Assembly: GCF_902459535.1 (NCBI RefSeq)
Contig: NZ_LR699553.1
Span: forward strand, 3,534,001-3,598,000
Length of the DNA stretch: 64,000 nt
Direction: 5' to 3'
From: Paraburkholderia dioscoreae
Lineage (GTDB): Bacteria > Pseudomonadota > Gammaproteobacteria > Burkholderiales > Burkholderiaceae
The notes below the pieces were generated by a model. It saw only the letters and a list, made by a program, of their open reading frames with translations. It was not told the origin of the DNA and ran no database searches. Positions 27,116 to 36,616 of this stretch are shown piece after piece. The first letter of the stretch is position 1. Each line of letters starts with the position of its first letter. The translations under genes were made by a program, and so were the position numbers.

Positions 27116-28312
27116 TCAAGCGCCCAACTCCGAAGCCGATGCCACGTGCTTCGTGACGTTCGAACTCGCGTCGTCCTGCTCGGAAACCGGCGTCTTCACC
27201 GAAGTCGACGCGCTCAACGGGTGGCTACCCTCGAGCGTCACCTGCACACGTTTGCCGTTGCTGGCAGGCGCGGCAGCCGCGCTGCTATTGGTCGACGCGG
27301 TCAGAACCGGTGCCTGCGGCGCGTTGACCGGAACCTTGCGGCCACGCGCCACGTCGCGCAGACGGCCACGCTCGGCCATCACCTTGGCGCCGTAACCGCC
27401 ATCGTCCTGCGATGACGAACCGACGTACAGGCGCAAGCCGCCCGGCAGCGAGCCGCCGCGTGCGATGCAATCCTTCAGCACCAGTGCGCCCACCTTGATG
27501 TTCGCAACCGGTTCGAGCGCCGCGCTCTGGCCGCCGAAATACTGGAACTTGTCGGAGTGCACCTTGGACATGACCTGCATCAGGCCTTGCGCGCCGACGC
27601 CGCTTTCAGCGTACGGGTTGAAACCGGATTCGATCGCCATCACCGACAGCAGCAGCAGCGGATCGAGACCGACTTCGCGGCCGGTGTCGAATGCGGCCTT
27701 CACGAGCTCGCTGACGGGCTCCTGAGCGACGCGATAGCGCCGTGCCAGATAGGACGCAACCAGATCCTGCTCGCGGGTCGAAACCAGCACGCGGTCGTCG
27801 CGCGCGTCGGCGGATACACGCTGCGACGGAATCAGCCGCGCCAGCGCGGTCACGCTTTGCATGGTGCGGGGATCGAGGCCATTGAGCGCCGCGACGCCCA
27901 TGCCGGTCGAACCGGTGGCGTCGAATGCGCCGTCAAAGCCGGTGTTGCTCACGGTAACGCCAGCGTTGCCGTTGCTACCGTTGCTCGTGCCGCTGGCGGC
28001 GTCGGAGCCGTTAGAGCTGGCGGACAGCGAGTCGTCGGAAGACGCGCCGCCCGGCGGTCCGAAAGCCGGCAGCGGGTTGCCCTGCAGCAAACGGGCGGGA
28101 CCGGCTTGCACGGCAGCCGAGATGACCGGCATCAGTTTGGCGGCTAGCGTGCCGCGCAGGGCCGGCATCAGCCACAGTGCGACGGTCAGCACAACGGCGA
28201 TACCGCCGACGATGCTGAACAGATGATGACTCATTCGCGTCCCGCGACGCAGCACACCACGCACAACCTGCGCAATACGCTCATCGGGACGCCACGATAA
28301 CCAGGCGTTCAT
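27116..28312 (-). CDS. Membrane-anchored lytic transglycosylase (SLT domain)
   Basis: This 398-residue protein has a basic N-terminus, a single transmembrane segment (about residues 30-50), a low-complexity Ser/Asn/Gly linker (about 85-140), and a transglycosylase SLT domain with the catalytic Glu in MAIESGFNPYAES and the GAQGLMQVM motif. It cleaves peptidoglycan glycan strands to 1,6-anhydro products in the periplasm. The C-terminal 60 residues are Ala/Ser-rich and disordered. It could start at the first ATG (28312) or at MSHHLF 26 codons later; the first is kept because the extra residues include a plausible cytoplasmic lead. Confidence 0.9.
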   Translation of the reverse strand: MNAWLSWRPDERIAQVVRGVLRRGTRMSHHLFSIVGGIAVVLTVALWLMPALRGTLAAKLMPVISAAVQAGPARLLQGNPLPAFGPPGGASSDDSLSASSNGSDAASGTSNGSNGNAGVTVSNTGFDGAFDATGSTGMGVAALNGLDPRTMQSVTALARLIPSQRVSADARDDRVLVSTREQDLVASYLARRYRVAQEPVSELVKAAFDTGREVGLDPLLLLSVMAIESGFNPYAESGVGAQGLMQVMSKVHSDKFQYFGGQSAALEPVANIKVGALVLKDCIARGGSLPGGLRLYVGSSSQDDGGYGAKVMAERGRLRDVARGRKVPVNAPQAPVLTASTNSSAAAAPASNGKRVQVTLEGSHPLSASTSVKTPVSEQDDASSNVTKHVASASELGA

Positions 28313-28917
28313 TCAGATCTCCCATGTTGCATGATCCGCGAACTCCGCCGGATGAAGAGGCGGTAACGCACGTTCGCAGAGTCAAGACATCGCGTGCTCT
28401 GTCTGGTTAGGGCAGCAGCGACGTCGGGAAAACGGCAAATACCGTTTGTGGGGAGCCGTCCTGATAGAGGTCCGCGGCATGTCAAAAGCATGCGGGCGGT
28501 GGCTCCCACGCGAAAAACCAGCGTCAGTTGGCGCTGGCGAGAACTTCAATAAGGCCGTCGGATACCGTGCAGGGGTTCGGTAAACGGTGACGCGTTGCGT
28601 CTGATGGGACCGGGGGCAGTGGTAAAAAGGTTCACGCCCTGCAACCAATGTGGACGGATTCTATGCAGGGTTTTATAGATCGTCAACACTATAGATAGGC
28701 AAATGTATAACTAATTGTAATAACGAACGGTGTTCAGTCGGTCAAGAACCGCGCGGCATGCGCCTTTTGAGCGATCTCGATTCCTCCGTCTCGCCTAGCC
28801 CGTTTGGCCAATCCACGCGCGACTGCCAACACAGGTAAAATCGACAATTGTTCTGGCGCCGCGAAGCCCTGTCGCGCCTCTCCTTCCCGCCGCTTGCGCG
28901 GCACTGAACCGCACCAG
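28313..28917. other. Divergent intergenic region between transglycosylase gene and ubiD
   Basis: No supported gene lies in these 605 bp. The stretch 28660-28740 is markedly AT-rich and probably holds promoter elements for one or both flanking genes. The frame that opens at 28804 ahead of ubiD has no conserved features and is treated as leader. Confidence 0.45.
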
Positions 28918-30486
28918 ATGAAATACAAAGACCTGCGCGATTTCGTCGGCCGTCTAGAGACGATCGGTGAACTGCGCCGTATCTCGCAAAACGTTTCACC
29001 TGTCCTGGAAATGACCGAGTTATGCGATCGCGTGCTGCGCGCCGGCGGTCCCGCTCTGCTGTTTGAGAGCAAGGCGCAGCATGCGTTCCCCGTGCTCGGC
29101 AACCTGTTCGGCACACCCCGGCGGGTCGCGCTGGGTATGGGGGTCGACGCGCAAGCAGGTGAAGGCGACGGCGCCGCGCTCGAGTCGCTGCGTGACGTGG
29201 GCCGCCTGCTCTCCGCATTGAAGGAGCCCGAGCCGCCGAAAGGGCTCAAGGACGCCGGCAAACTGTTCTCGCTCGCAAAGGCGGTTTGGGACATGGCGCC
29301 CAAAACCGTGAGCGCGCCGCCCTGCCAGGAAATCGTCTGGGAAGGCAACGATGTCGACCTCGCCAGGCTGCCCATTCAGACCTGCTGGCCGGGCGACGCC
29401 GGCCCTCTGATTACATGGGGCCTGACCGTGACAAAAGGCCCCAACAAGTCCCGACAAAACTTAGGCATATATCGCCAGCAACTGATCGGGCGCAACAAAC
29501 TGATCATGCGATGGCTCGCGCATCGCGGCGGCGCGCTCGATTTCCGCGAGTTCGCGCTGCAGAATCCGGGCAAGCCGTATCCAGTGGCCGTCGTGCTGGG
29601 CGCAGATCCGGCGACGATCCTCGGCGCGGTCACGCCGGTGCCCGACACGCTCTCCGAATACCAGTTCGCCGGCCTGCTGCGCGGCGGCCGCACGGAGCTC
29701 GCGAAGTGCCTCACGCCGGGCGTCGACGGCTTGCAGGTGCCCGCTCGCGCCGAGATCGTGCTGGAAGGCTTCATCTATCCGCAGGAGGGCGCGCCCTCGC
29801 CCGCTCCCGCAGGCGCGCCGCCGCGTCCGCTCAAGGGCGCTTCGGCGGCGTACGAACATGCGCTGGAAGGCCCGTACGGCGACCACACCGGCTATTACAA
29901 CGAGCAGGAGTGGTTCCCCGTTTTCACCGTCGAGCGCATCACCATGCGGCGCGACGCGATCTATCACTCCACCTACACCGGCAAACCACCCGATGAGCCC
30001 GCTGTACTTGGCGTCGCGCTCAACGAAGTGTTCGTGCCGCTGCTGCAGAAGCAGTTCGCCGAGATCACGGACTTCTATCTGCCGCCCGAAGGCTGCAGCT
30101 ACCGCATGGCCATCGTGCAGATGAAGAAGAGCTACCCCGGTCACGCCAAACGCGTGATGTTCGGCGTGTGGAGTTTCTTGCGGCAATTCATGTACACGAA
30201 GTTCATTGTCGTGGTCGACGAGGACGTGAACATCCGCGACTGGAAGGAGGTGATCTGGGCGATCACCACGCGCATCGATCCGGCGCGCGACACGGTGCTG
30301 GTGGACCGCACGCCGATCGACTACCTGGATTTCGCCTCGCCCGTGGCCGGACTCGGATCGAAGATGGGTCTCGACGCGACCAACAAATGGCCAGGCGAAA
30401 CCGACCGCGAATGGGGCCGCCCAATCGTCATGGACGCCGCGGTCAAACAGCGCATCGATTCCTTGTGGAACGAGTTGGGCCTCTAA
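28918..30486 (+). CDS. ubiD: 4-hydroxy-3-polyprenylbenzoate decarboxylase
   Basis: This 522-residue enzyme of the UbiD family decarboxylates the ubiquinone intermediate using prenylated FMN supplied by UbiX. It begins MKYKDLRDFVGRLETIGEL, the family start, and shows the prFMN/metal-binding segments (GLTVTKGPN and IYRQQLIGRNKL), then EGFIYPQEG and the C-terminal GMGLDATNKWPGE-like region (SKMGLDATNKWPGET). The frame extends to 28804 but ATG 28918 is the family start. It has its own promoter region and is followed 53 bp later by a LysE-type gene. Confidence 0.95.
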   Translation: MKYKDLRDFVGRLETIGELRRISQNVSPVLEMTELCDRVLRAGGPALLFESKAQHAFPVLGNLFGTPRRVALGMGVDAQAGEGDGAALESLRDVGRLLSALKEPEPPKGLKDAGKLFSLAKAVWDMAPKTVSAPPCQEIVWEGNDVDLARLPIQTCWPGDAGPLITWGLTVTKGPNKSRQNLGIYRQQLIGRNKLIMRWLAHRGGALDFREFALQNPGKPYPVAVVLGADPATILGAVTPVPDTLSEYQFAGLLRGGRTELAKCLTPGVDGLQVPARAEIVLEGFIYPQEGAPSPAPAGAPPRPLKGASAAYEHALEGPYGDHTGYYNEQEWFPVFTVERITMRRDAIYHSTYTGKPPDEPAVLGVALNEVFVPLLQKQFAEITDFYLPPEGCSYRMAIVQMKKSYPGHAKRVMFGVWSFLRQFMYTKFIVVVDEDVNIRDWKEVIWAITTRIDPARDTVLVDRTPIDYLDFASPVAGLGSKMGLDATNKWPGETDREWGRPIVMDAAVKQRIDSLWNELGL

Positions 30487-30539
30487 GGCAGGCCGTACAA
30501 CAAGCGTGAAATAACAGAACGAACGGAGCAGTTGCGCGG

Positions 30540-31217
30540 ATGCATGCCTTTTCAATGATGTCGGATGGATTTTTTCTGTCGTTGTCGCTGTGTCTGGATA
30601 TCGGTCTCGTGAACGTCGCCATGATTTCCCTGACGCTTTCGCATGGCTTCAAACCGGGCTTCTGGCTCGGTCTCGGCTCGTGTATCGGCGATCTGATCTA
30701 TGCGGCGCTCGCGCTCGCTGGCATGGCTGCGTTACTGCAGTTCGAATCGGTGCGCTGGGTAGTGTGGATTGGTGGCGCGGCAATCCTGCTTTTCCTGACC
30801 TGGAAGATGGCGCGCGAAGCAATGTATCCGGCCACGGCGCCCGCGGTGGCCTGCGAGGCGGACGCAAATGCGCCGCATCTGTCAGCGTGGCGCGGGTTTT
30901 TGCGCGGCGTCTTACTGGCCATATCGTCGCCTTCGGCGATTCTTTGGTTCGCTGCGGTGGGCGGCGCGCTGATCGCGAAAGCCGGCGCCACGAGCGTGAC
31001 GACCGCGCCGGTGTTTCTCGGTGGATTCTTTCTCGGCGGTCTGTGCTGGACGATCTTTATCTGCGGACTCGGCAGTCACGGACGCAAACGCGCCGGCACC
31101 GGTTTGCTGCGCGCCTGTCACGTGCTGTCCGCGCTGCTGTTTGCTTACTTCTCGTATAGCGTGATCGTCAACGGCTATCGCGACCTGATCGTGCAAACCG
31201 CGCACGCGGCAAGCTGA
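30540..31217 (+). CDS. LysE/RhtB-family exporter
   Basis: This 225-residue inner-membrane protein has about six hydrophobic segments and the family hallmark near the start (LCLDIGLVNVAMISLTLSHGFKPGFWLGLGS). LysE/RhtB proteins export amino acids or related metabolites; the substrate here is not evident. The central loop (about residues 100-115) is polar, and the AISSPSAILWFAAVGG segment matches the family's NPK/SP-type motif. It lies close behind ubiD and may be cotranscribed with it, without an obvious functional link. Confidence 0.88.
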   Translation: MHAFSMMSDGFFLSLSLCLDIGLVNVAMISLTLSHGFKPGFWLGLGSCIGDLIYAALALAGMAALLQFESVRWVVWIGGAAILLFLTWKMAREAMYPATAPAVACEADANAPHLSAWRGFLRGVLLAISSPSAILWFAAVGGALIAKAGATSVTTAPVFLGGFFLGGLCWTIFICGLGSHGRKRAGTGLLRACHVLSALLFAYFSYSVIVNGYRDLIVQTAHAAS

Positions 31218-31224
31218 TATAACA

Positions 31225-31247
31225 ACGGCTCGCGTCGTGCGAGCCGT
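31225..31247. terminator. Possible terminator hairpin between convergent genes
   Basis: The perfect 9-bp stem ACGGCTCGC / GCGAGCCGT has a 5-base loop and lies directly after the LysE stop. There is no clear T-run on either side, so termination may be factor-assisted or weak. Confidence 0.45.
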
Positions 31248-31322
31248 GTTCGATCAAGCGTCACATTCACATATCAGGTCATCAGGTCCCGCGAGCGCGA
31301 CAACACCCGCCCACGCGACGTA

Positions 31323-32288
31323 TCAGGCGAGATACTGCGCGAGCTTTTCCAGATCGACGTTGCCGCCGCTGACCACCACACCGACACGCTTGCCCTTCAC
31401 CGGCACGATACCGTTGAGCACCGCCGCCGCGCCGAGACACCCCGTCGGCTCGACCACGATCTTCATGCGCTGTGCGAAAAAGCGCATCGTGTCGATCAAC
31501 TGCTCGTCGCTGACCGTTTCGATCCGCGCGACCAGCTTGCGGATGATCGCAAACGTGTAGTCGCCGAGATGCGTGGAGGCTGCGCCGTCGGCGATCGTGC
31601 GCGGCGTGTCGATATGTACGATCTCGCCGCGCGCCAGCGACTGCTGGCCGTCGTTGCCCGCCTCCGGCTCGATGCCGATCACCGTGCACGCCGGGTTCAG
31701 TGCCGCGGCGGACAGCGCGCTGCCGCTGATCAGTCCACCGCCGCCGAGGCACACGAACAGCATGTCGAGCGGGCCGGTTTCCTCGATCAGTTCTTTCACC
31801 GCCGTGCCTTGCCCGGCGATCACATGCGGATGATCGTATGGTGGAATCAGCGTCATGCCACGCTCCCCCGCGAGACGCCGGCCGATCTCTTCGCGGTTCT
31901 CGGTGTAGCGGTCGTAGGTGATCACTTCTCCGCCGTAGCCTTTGGTTGCCGCGACTTTGGCGGCCGGTGCGTCGTGCGGCATGATGATCGTCGCGCGAAT
32001 GCCGGCAAGGCGCGCCGACAATGCAATTGCCTGCGCATGGTTACCCGACGAATACGTCAGCACACCGGCTTTGCGTTGCTCCGCGTCGAAATGCGAGATC
32101 GCGTTATAGGCGCCGCGAAACTTGAAGGCGCCCATGCGCTGAAAATTCTCGCACTTGAAGAACACCGACGCGCCCGTTCGTTCGTTAAACGTGCTGGAGG
32201 TCAGAACAGGGGTGCGGTGGGCGACGCCTTCAAGACGCGCTGAGGCGTCGAGTACGTCGTCGAAAGTGGGAGCGGGAAGCGCTTGCAT
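31323..32288 (-). CDS. Threonine/serine dehydratase-like PLP enzyme
   Basis: This 321-residue PLP enzyme of fold type II has its cofactor Lys at K56 in GAFKFRGAYN, the YSSGNHAQA substrate loop, and the glycine-rich phosphate loop CLGGGGLISG. It lacks the C-terminal ACT-like regulatory domain of biosynthetic IlvA. It therefore belongs with short catabolic threonine dehydratases, serine racemases or threo-3-hydroxyaspartate ammonia-lyases, which sequence alone does not separate. The start MQALPAPTFDDVLDA at 32288 is the family start; an upstream in-frame ATG at 32324 is less likely. Confidence 0.88.
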   Translation of the reverse strand: MQALPAPTFDDVLDASARLEGVAHRTPVLTSSTFNERTGASVFFKCENFQRMGAFKFRGAYNAISHFDAEQRKAGVLTYSSGNHAQAIALSARLAGIRATIIMPHDAPAAKVAATKGYGGEVITYDRYTENREEIGRRLAGERGMTLIPPYDHPHVIAGQGTAVKELIEETGPLDMLFVCLGGGGLISGSALSAAALNPACTVIGIEPEAGNDGQQSLARGEIVHIDTPRTIADGAASTHLGDYTFAIIRKLVARIETVSDEQLIDTMRFFAQRMKIVVEPTGCLGAAAVLNGIVPVKGKRVGVVVSGGNVDLEKLAQYLA

Positions 32289-32442
32289 CGGCGAAACTCT
32301 CCAGAGCGGTGGCGAAACAGCCATTCTCCCAGCTTCGATGAAGGTTTGGAACGTTGGACGCGCAGCAAAAACACAAACGGCGTAACCCGGCGATCAAGCC
32401 GGCGTTACGCCGTCAACACAGCCTTATGCCTGCTGTCCGCGA

Positions 32443-32742
32443 TCAGCGGCGATAGTAGCCGTGGCCGTAGTAACCGCGGTAGTAGCCGTGATGATAATAA
32501 GGACGGCCATAGCCGCCGTAATATCCGCCTACCACCACTGCAGGCGGCGGAGCGTAGACGACCGGCGGGGCATAGACCGGCGGAGGCGGCGCGTAGTACA
32601 CCGGAGGCGGCGCGGCATAAACCGGGTAAGCCGGCGCCATCGGAACCCCGATGCCGATACCCACAGAAACGTGCGCCTCAGCGGCACCGGCGAGTCCCAG
32701 GCCGAGTGCTGCGGCAACGACAAACGGAACGATCTTTTTCAC
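32443..32742 (-). CDS. Small secreted Pro/Tyr/Gly-rich protein (PXPV type)
   Basis: This 99-residue protein has a clear signal peptide (AEA cleavage near residue 23). Its mature part is built of short Pro-Pro-Val-Tyr/Ala repeats and ends in a Gly/Tyr/His-rich tail (GRPYYHHGYYRGYYGHG). This composition is common in Burkholderia envelope proteins annotated as PXPV repeat proteins. Its role is unknown; the Tyr/His tail could bind metal or surfaces. The gap to the next minus-strand gene (32743-33113) holds only a terminator. Confidence 0.85.
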   Translation of the reverse strand: MKKIVPFVVAAALGLGLAGAAEAHVSVGIGIGVPMAPAYPVYAAPPPVYYAPPPPVYAPPVVYAPPPAVVVGGYYGGYGRPYYHHGYYRGYYGHGYYRR

Positions 32743-33063
32743 TTTATTCTCCTAGCGCGGCCCACCCAGGTCGCCGACTTCGCATGCGCTGCATGCCATG
32801 AAATCAATGTATCGAAAAAGACCGCGCGTATCTGTTCGCATTTGTTGCAAATTGCAATTGACCACAAAAGCCCGTAATACACGCTGAGGCAATGCGCCGC
32901 AGACGGGTTTCGCAAAGCACTGAAAACTCAAGGATTGTGCCTGCATGAGCGGATCCCAGCGGGGCGCGATACGCCTATGCGGCCGTAAGACATTCGCTTC
33001 CAGTAATCTTTGATTACAAATTAGCTTCAATCCTGACGTCGTCAATGGACGCCCCAAAATGAA

Positions 33064-33091
33064 AAATGCCCGGCCAATGGACCGGGCATTT
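33064..33091 (-). terminator. Rho-independent terminator for the 53-residue gene
   Basis: A 10-bp perfect stem (AAATGCCCGG / CCGGGCATTT, loop 33074-33081) is followed on the minus strand by a T-rich run. It lies 22 bp after the small gene ending at 33114 and supports that gene being real. Confidence 0.85.
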
Positions 33092-33113
33092 CTTACCTGC
33101 AAAGGACGCCGTT

Positions 33114-33275
33114 TCAGCCAACCTTCACATATGCAAATTCGCGGGACACGCTCGGCGGCACATAGGCGCCGCTGATCCGCACGCGCGGCGTCAGGCGCTT
33201 TTTCTGGTCCCACCAGCGACGGCGCTGTGCATGCGTCAGGAACCGCAAGTGCTTTCGGTAAGAAAAAATATTCAT
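33114..33275 (-). CDS. Small basic protein of unknown function (53 residues)
   Basis: The frame from ATG 33275 has a strong GGGAGGT ribosome-binding site with 5-6-base spacing and ends just before a good terminator, so it has the signals of a real monocistronic gene. The product is strongly basic and aromatic (segment LTHAQRRRWWDQKKRLTPRVR), with no signal peptide or membrane segment. This suggests a nucleic-acid- or ribosome-associated protein, but no family is recognised. Confidence 0.7.
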   Translation of the reverse strand: MNIFSYRKHLRFLTHAQRRRWWDQKKRLTPRVRISGAYVPPSVSREFAYVKVG

Positions 33276-33528
33276 CTTGAACCTCCCGAATCTGACTGCG
33301 AGACGAAATACCCGGAACAGCAACTGCCAAACCGGCTAACAAAGCCAATGCGGCCATTGTGAGCAGTTTTCAAGCCCACGGGGCGCATGGCGCCACATGA
33401 CCGGCCAAACGCGCCATATCGTGCGCGCACTGATCAGACCAAAGTCGCCGCCAAGCCGCGCCGCAAGCGCAACGGATGCGCGATACTTCTGCTTTCCCGG
33501 TCAAATATTCCGTCTGGAGCAGGCAACC

Positions 33529-34467
33529 ATGTCCCAGTCCTCTCTGCCGCGCCTCGGTTTCATCGGCGCGGGCCGGCTCGCGCGTTGTCTGGCGCTGTGC
33601 TTTTCACGAGCCGGTTACCCGGTCACGGCGGTAGCGAGCCGCTCGGCGGCCTCGGCCAGCCGGCTTGCCAGTCAAATTGGGCATTGCGCGGCATTCGACA
33701 ACCCTCAACAGGTGGTCGACGCCGCCGATATCGTCTTTTTAGCGGTTCCTGACGACAGCATCGGTACGTCAGCACACACACTCCGGTTCATTCCGGACCG
33801 TGCGGCTGGCCCGTACGGCAAGGCACTCGTGCATTGCAGCGGCGCCTCGCCGGTCGAATTGCTCGCCCCGGCGCGTGACCAGGGTGCCGCGATCGGCGGT
33901 TTTCATCCACTGTACCTGTTTAGCGGCGACCTCGCCGATCTCGAGCGCATCGCCGGTTGCTCGGTGACGATCGAAGCCGATGGCGCGCTCAAGGACGAAC
34001 TGACGGCACTGGCCGTCGCGCTGCGCTGCCATCCGCTGTCGATTCCGCCGGGCGGCCGCATGCTTTATCACGCTGCCGCGCACTACGCCGCCAGCTTCGC
34101 GCTGTGCAGCCTCGCGGAATGCGTCGCGCTGTGGCGTACGCTCGGCTTTGCCGAAGACGACGCGCTGCGCGCCCTGCTGCCGATGCTCTCCGGCACCATC
34201 GAAACCGCTCGCGACAAAGGCCTGCCGAACGCGCTCGCGGGCCCCGTTTCGCGAGGCGACACGGGCGTGGTGCGCAAGCAGCTGGCGTTGCTGGAAGGGC
34301 TCGGGGGCGACCATGCCGCGCTCTACGGATTGCTGACGCGCCGCGCAGTAGAACTGGCTGAACGGCGCGCCACGCCGCCCGCCGCGATCGAAGCCATCTC
34401 TCAGGCCGTGGAAGAATCGCTCAGCCGGTCGCTGAATCAGGCCGCAGCAGGTGCAAGCGTCAAGTAA
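33529..34467 (+). CDS. Rossmann-fold oxidoreductase-like protein (DUF2520 family)
   Basis: This 312-residue protein has an N-terminal NAD(P)-binding Rossmann domain (LGFIGAGRLARCLALCFSRAG, then DAADIVFLAVPDD) and a C-terminal helical dimerisation domain of the DUF2520 type (YHAAAHYAASF). It resembles pyrroline-5-carboxylate reductase or F420-dependent reductases in plan, but the reaction is not known. ATG 33529 matches the family start; the longer frame from 33397 adds low-quality sequence. Confidence 0.85.
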   Translation: MSQSSLPRLGFIGAGRLARCLALCFSRAGYPVTAVASRSAASASRLASQIGHCAAFDNPQQVVDAADIVFLAVPDDSIGTSAHTLRFIPDRAAGPYGKALVHCSGASPVELLAPARDQGAAIGGFHPLYLFSGDLADLERIAGCSVTIEADGALKDELTALAVALRCHPLSIPPGGRMLYHAAAHYAASFALCSLAECVALWRTLGFAEDDALRALLPMLSGTIETARDKGLPNALAGPVSRGDTGVVRKQLALLEGLGGDHAALYGLLTRRAVELAERRATPPAAIEAISQAVEESLSRSLNQAAAGASVK

Positions 34468-34544
34468 GCCGTGATAATGTGACGTCCGGCGCCGCACGCA
34501 ATCCGCCAGCGCCGCGCATCGGGACCAACAGACGAGAACGCACA

Positions 34545-34865
34545 ATGATCAAGGTCAGCATCCTTTATCCGTATCGGGAAAACGGCCACTTCGACGTGGA
34601 CTATTACTGCGTCACGCATATGCCGCTCGCGGCAAAGCTGTTCGGGCCGTCCCTGAAAGGCTGGTCGGTCGACGTCGGCATCAACGCCGGACCACCCGGA
34701 ACGCCGCCGCCGTATGTCGCCGCGGGTCACTTCCTGTTCGACAGCACGGACGACTTCTACAAGGTCTTCAAGTCGGTCTCCGAGCAACTGATGGCCGACA
34801 TTCCGAACTACACCGACGCCGGCAACGGCACAACCCTGATCAGCGAGATCAAGATTTCCGTGTGA
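34545..34865 (+). CDS. EthD-family protein
   Basis: This 106-residue small alpha-beta barrel protein begins MIKVSILYPYRENGHFDVDYYCVTHMPLA, the typical EthD start with the conserved His in THMPL. Family members act as small accessory or ring-modifying proteins; a specific activity cannot be stated. It lies 77 bp after the DUF2520 gene on the same strand. ATG 34545 is chosen over 34479 for its match to the family N-terminus. Confidence 0.85.
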   Translation: MIKVSILYPYRENGHFDVDYYCVTHMPLAAKLFGPSLKGWSVDVGINAGPPGTPPPYVAAGHFLFDSTDDFYKVFKSVSEQLMADIPNYTDAGNGTTLISEIKISV

Positions 34866-35095
34866 TGCCCAGCGGACGCGGCACGAATGCGGGCCTGTAA
34901 TACCGATAGCCGTCGTCGAACGTGACCTGCAAGCCGTGGCATCGCGGCACCGCACGGCCGCTCGAGACGACGCATAACGCGCTCTGCCGCAGTAAGGGCG
35001 CGGGCAATCCAAATGAAACCGCCGGCGCGCCGATCGAAAAGCGCCGGCACCCTGCGGCCGGTCGGCGGCCGTCATCCGAAGGATAAGGACACGAG

Positions 35096-35659
35096 ATGTT
35101 TGGCGATATCGCCCGTTTTCTGCTCAATACCGTCTTCACGCTGTTCGGCGCTGCGCTGTTGCTGCGCGCCTGGTTGCAGGTCGTGCGCATGCCGCCCTAC
35201 AACCCCGTCACGAACGCCGTGCTGCAGGCCACCAACTGGATCGTCCTGCCGTTGCGGCATATCCTGCCGAGCACGCGCAAGATCGACTGGGCGAGCCTTG
35301 TCGCCGCCCTGATCGCGGCCATCGTCTATGTGGTGCTGATGGTGGTCCTGACCGGCGCCGATCCGCTCACGCTGCTGCCGACGCTGCTGATCGTCGCGGT
35401 GCTCACGCTGATCAAATGGGCACTGAATCTGATCATCTGGATGACGATCCTGATGGCGCTGCTGTCGTGGCTCAATCCACGCTCGCCCGCCATGCCGATT
35501 CTGTACCAGTTGACGGCGCCGTTCCTGAATCCGCTGCGCCGCGTGGTGCCGCAACTCGGTGGCATCGACCTCTCGCCGATTCTGCTGTTCGTGATCGTGC
35601 AGGTACTGCTGATGGTGGTCACCCGCGCGGCCGTGCAACTGACTTACTTCGTGATCTGA
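35096..35659 (+). CDS. YggT-family membrane protein
   Basis: This 187-residue protein carries two YggT domains in tandem, each with paired transmembrane segments and the conserved turn (VRMPPYNPVTNAVLQATNWI in the first, LNPRSPAMPILYQLTAPFL in the second). YggT proteins are inner-membrane proteins linked to envelope or osmotic functions. The ATG follows GAAGGATAAGGAC just upstream. Confidence 0.88.
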   Translation: MFGDIARFLLNTVFTLFGAALLLRAWLQVVRMPPYNPVTNAVLQATNWIVLPLRHILPSTRKIDWASLVAALIAAIVYVVLMVVLTGADPLTLLPTLLIVAVLTLIKWALNLIIWMTILMALLSWLNPRSPAMPILYQLTAPFLNPLRRVVPQLGGIDLSPILLFVIVQVLLMVVTRAAVQLTYFVI

Positions 35660-35725
35660 CGCCGCCCGCTGCCCGCCGCATTCAGCCGCCGCCCTCACAG
35701 GCGGCGGCTTCGCTTCATGTTTCGC

Positions 35726-36616
35726 TTATTGCTTCGTCAACTGACCGTAGGCGACCGTCGTGTTGGTCGCCGTCTTGATCATGAAGAAAATCGTGCGGAC
35801 GTACAGATTGCTGCTCGTGATCGGCAGGAACGTAATCGCGGCATTGCCGGAGTATGTCGCGCCGGATTTCAGCGTGCAGGACGCGGTCGTGCCGGTCACG
35901 CTCAACGTGTAGAGGTTCTTCGCCGACGACGGCGTGGCGAGCAGCAACGTTCCGGAGACCGGGCAATTGCTCAGGGTGCCGCTTAGTGTGCCGTCGCTTG
36001 CAATCGTCAGCGACGACCCGGTTTCCGCCCACGTGCCCGCCACGCTCGACTGCGTCACGGCGAGCGCATTCGCGGCATCGTAGTTCCAGGACAGGTTCAC
36101 CGTGTTGCCGTTCTCGACGTAGGTGCCGGTGAATGTCTGCTTGTTGACGAAAGAACCCGAACCGGAGGTCGTCGGATAGTAGAAGTTGGAGATGAAAGCG
36201 GTGCCCGAGGTGAGCGTCCAGTTCGGCGAGGTGGCCGCGAGCACGCCGAAGAATTGCGAGATGCCGAAACCGGCTACCGTATCCAGGTAAGAGATGTTGC
36301 CCTGCGGATCGATGAGCGCCGTGGTCTTGTCGACGCCGGACTGGGTGACCCAGATCCCTTCCACACCGTTGCCCACGGCCGCAGCCGAACCGCTTTGCGG
36401 ACTGGACAGACTCGGCAACGGTTCGCCATTGAGGGCCGCCGACGAAGCCGGCGCGCTAGCCGGGGCGGGAGCGCTCGCCACCGACGGTGACGAAGCGCTG
36501 CCGGCCGAAGGCGTCGGCGTCGGATTGCCCCCGTCGCCACCACCGCCGCCGCAAGCTGCCAGAGCGAGCGAAGCGAGCAGAGATAACGTCAATTTAGCCT
36601 TGTTTTTCATATCCAT
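35726..36616 (-). CDS. Putative lipoprotein of unknown function
   Basis: This protein has about 296 residues and a lipoprotein signal (LLASLALAAC lipobox), with the lipid-modified Cys followed by a run of Gly. A Pro/Ala/Ser linker (to about residue 75) leads to a beta-rich domain with repeated Gly/Thr/Ser strands and a Cys pair (LSNCPVSG, TASCTLKSG). It is probably anchored in the outer membrane. ATG 36616 is used; ATG 36610 two codons later is equally possible, and 36646 adds ten residues without signal character. Confidence 0.75.
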   Translation of the reverse strand: MDMKNKAKLTLSLLASLALAACGGGGGDGGNPTPTPSAGSASSPSVASAPAPASAPASSAALNGEPLPSLSSPQSGSAAAVGNGVEGIWVTQSGVDKTTALIDPQGNISYLDTVAGFGISQFFGVLAATSPNWTLTSGTAFISNFYYPTTSGSGSFVNKQTFTGTYVENGNTVNLSWNYDAANALAVTQSSVAGTWAETGSSLTIASDGTLSGTLSNCPVSGTLLLATPSSAKNLYTLSVTGTTASCTLKSGATYSGNAAITFLPITSSNLYVRTIFFMIKTATNTTVAYGQLTKQ

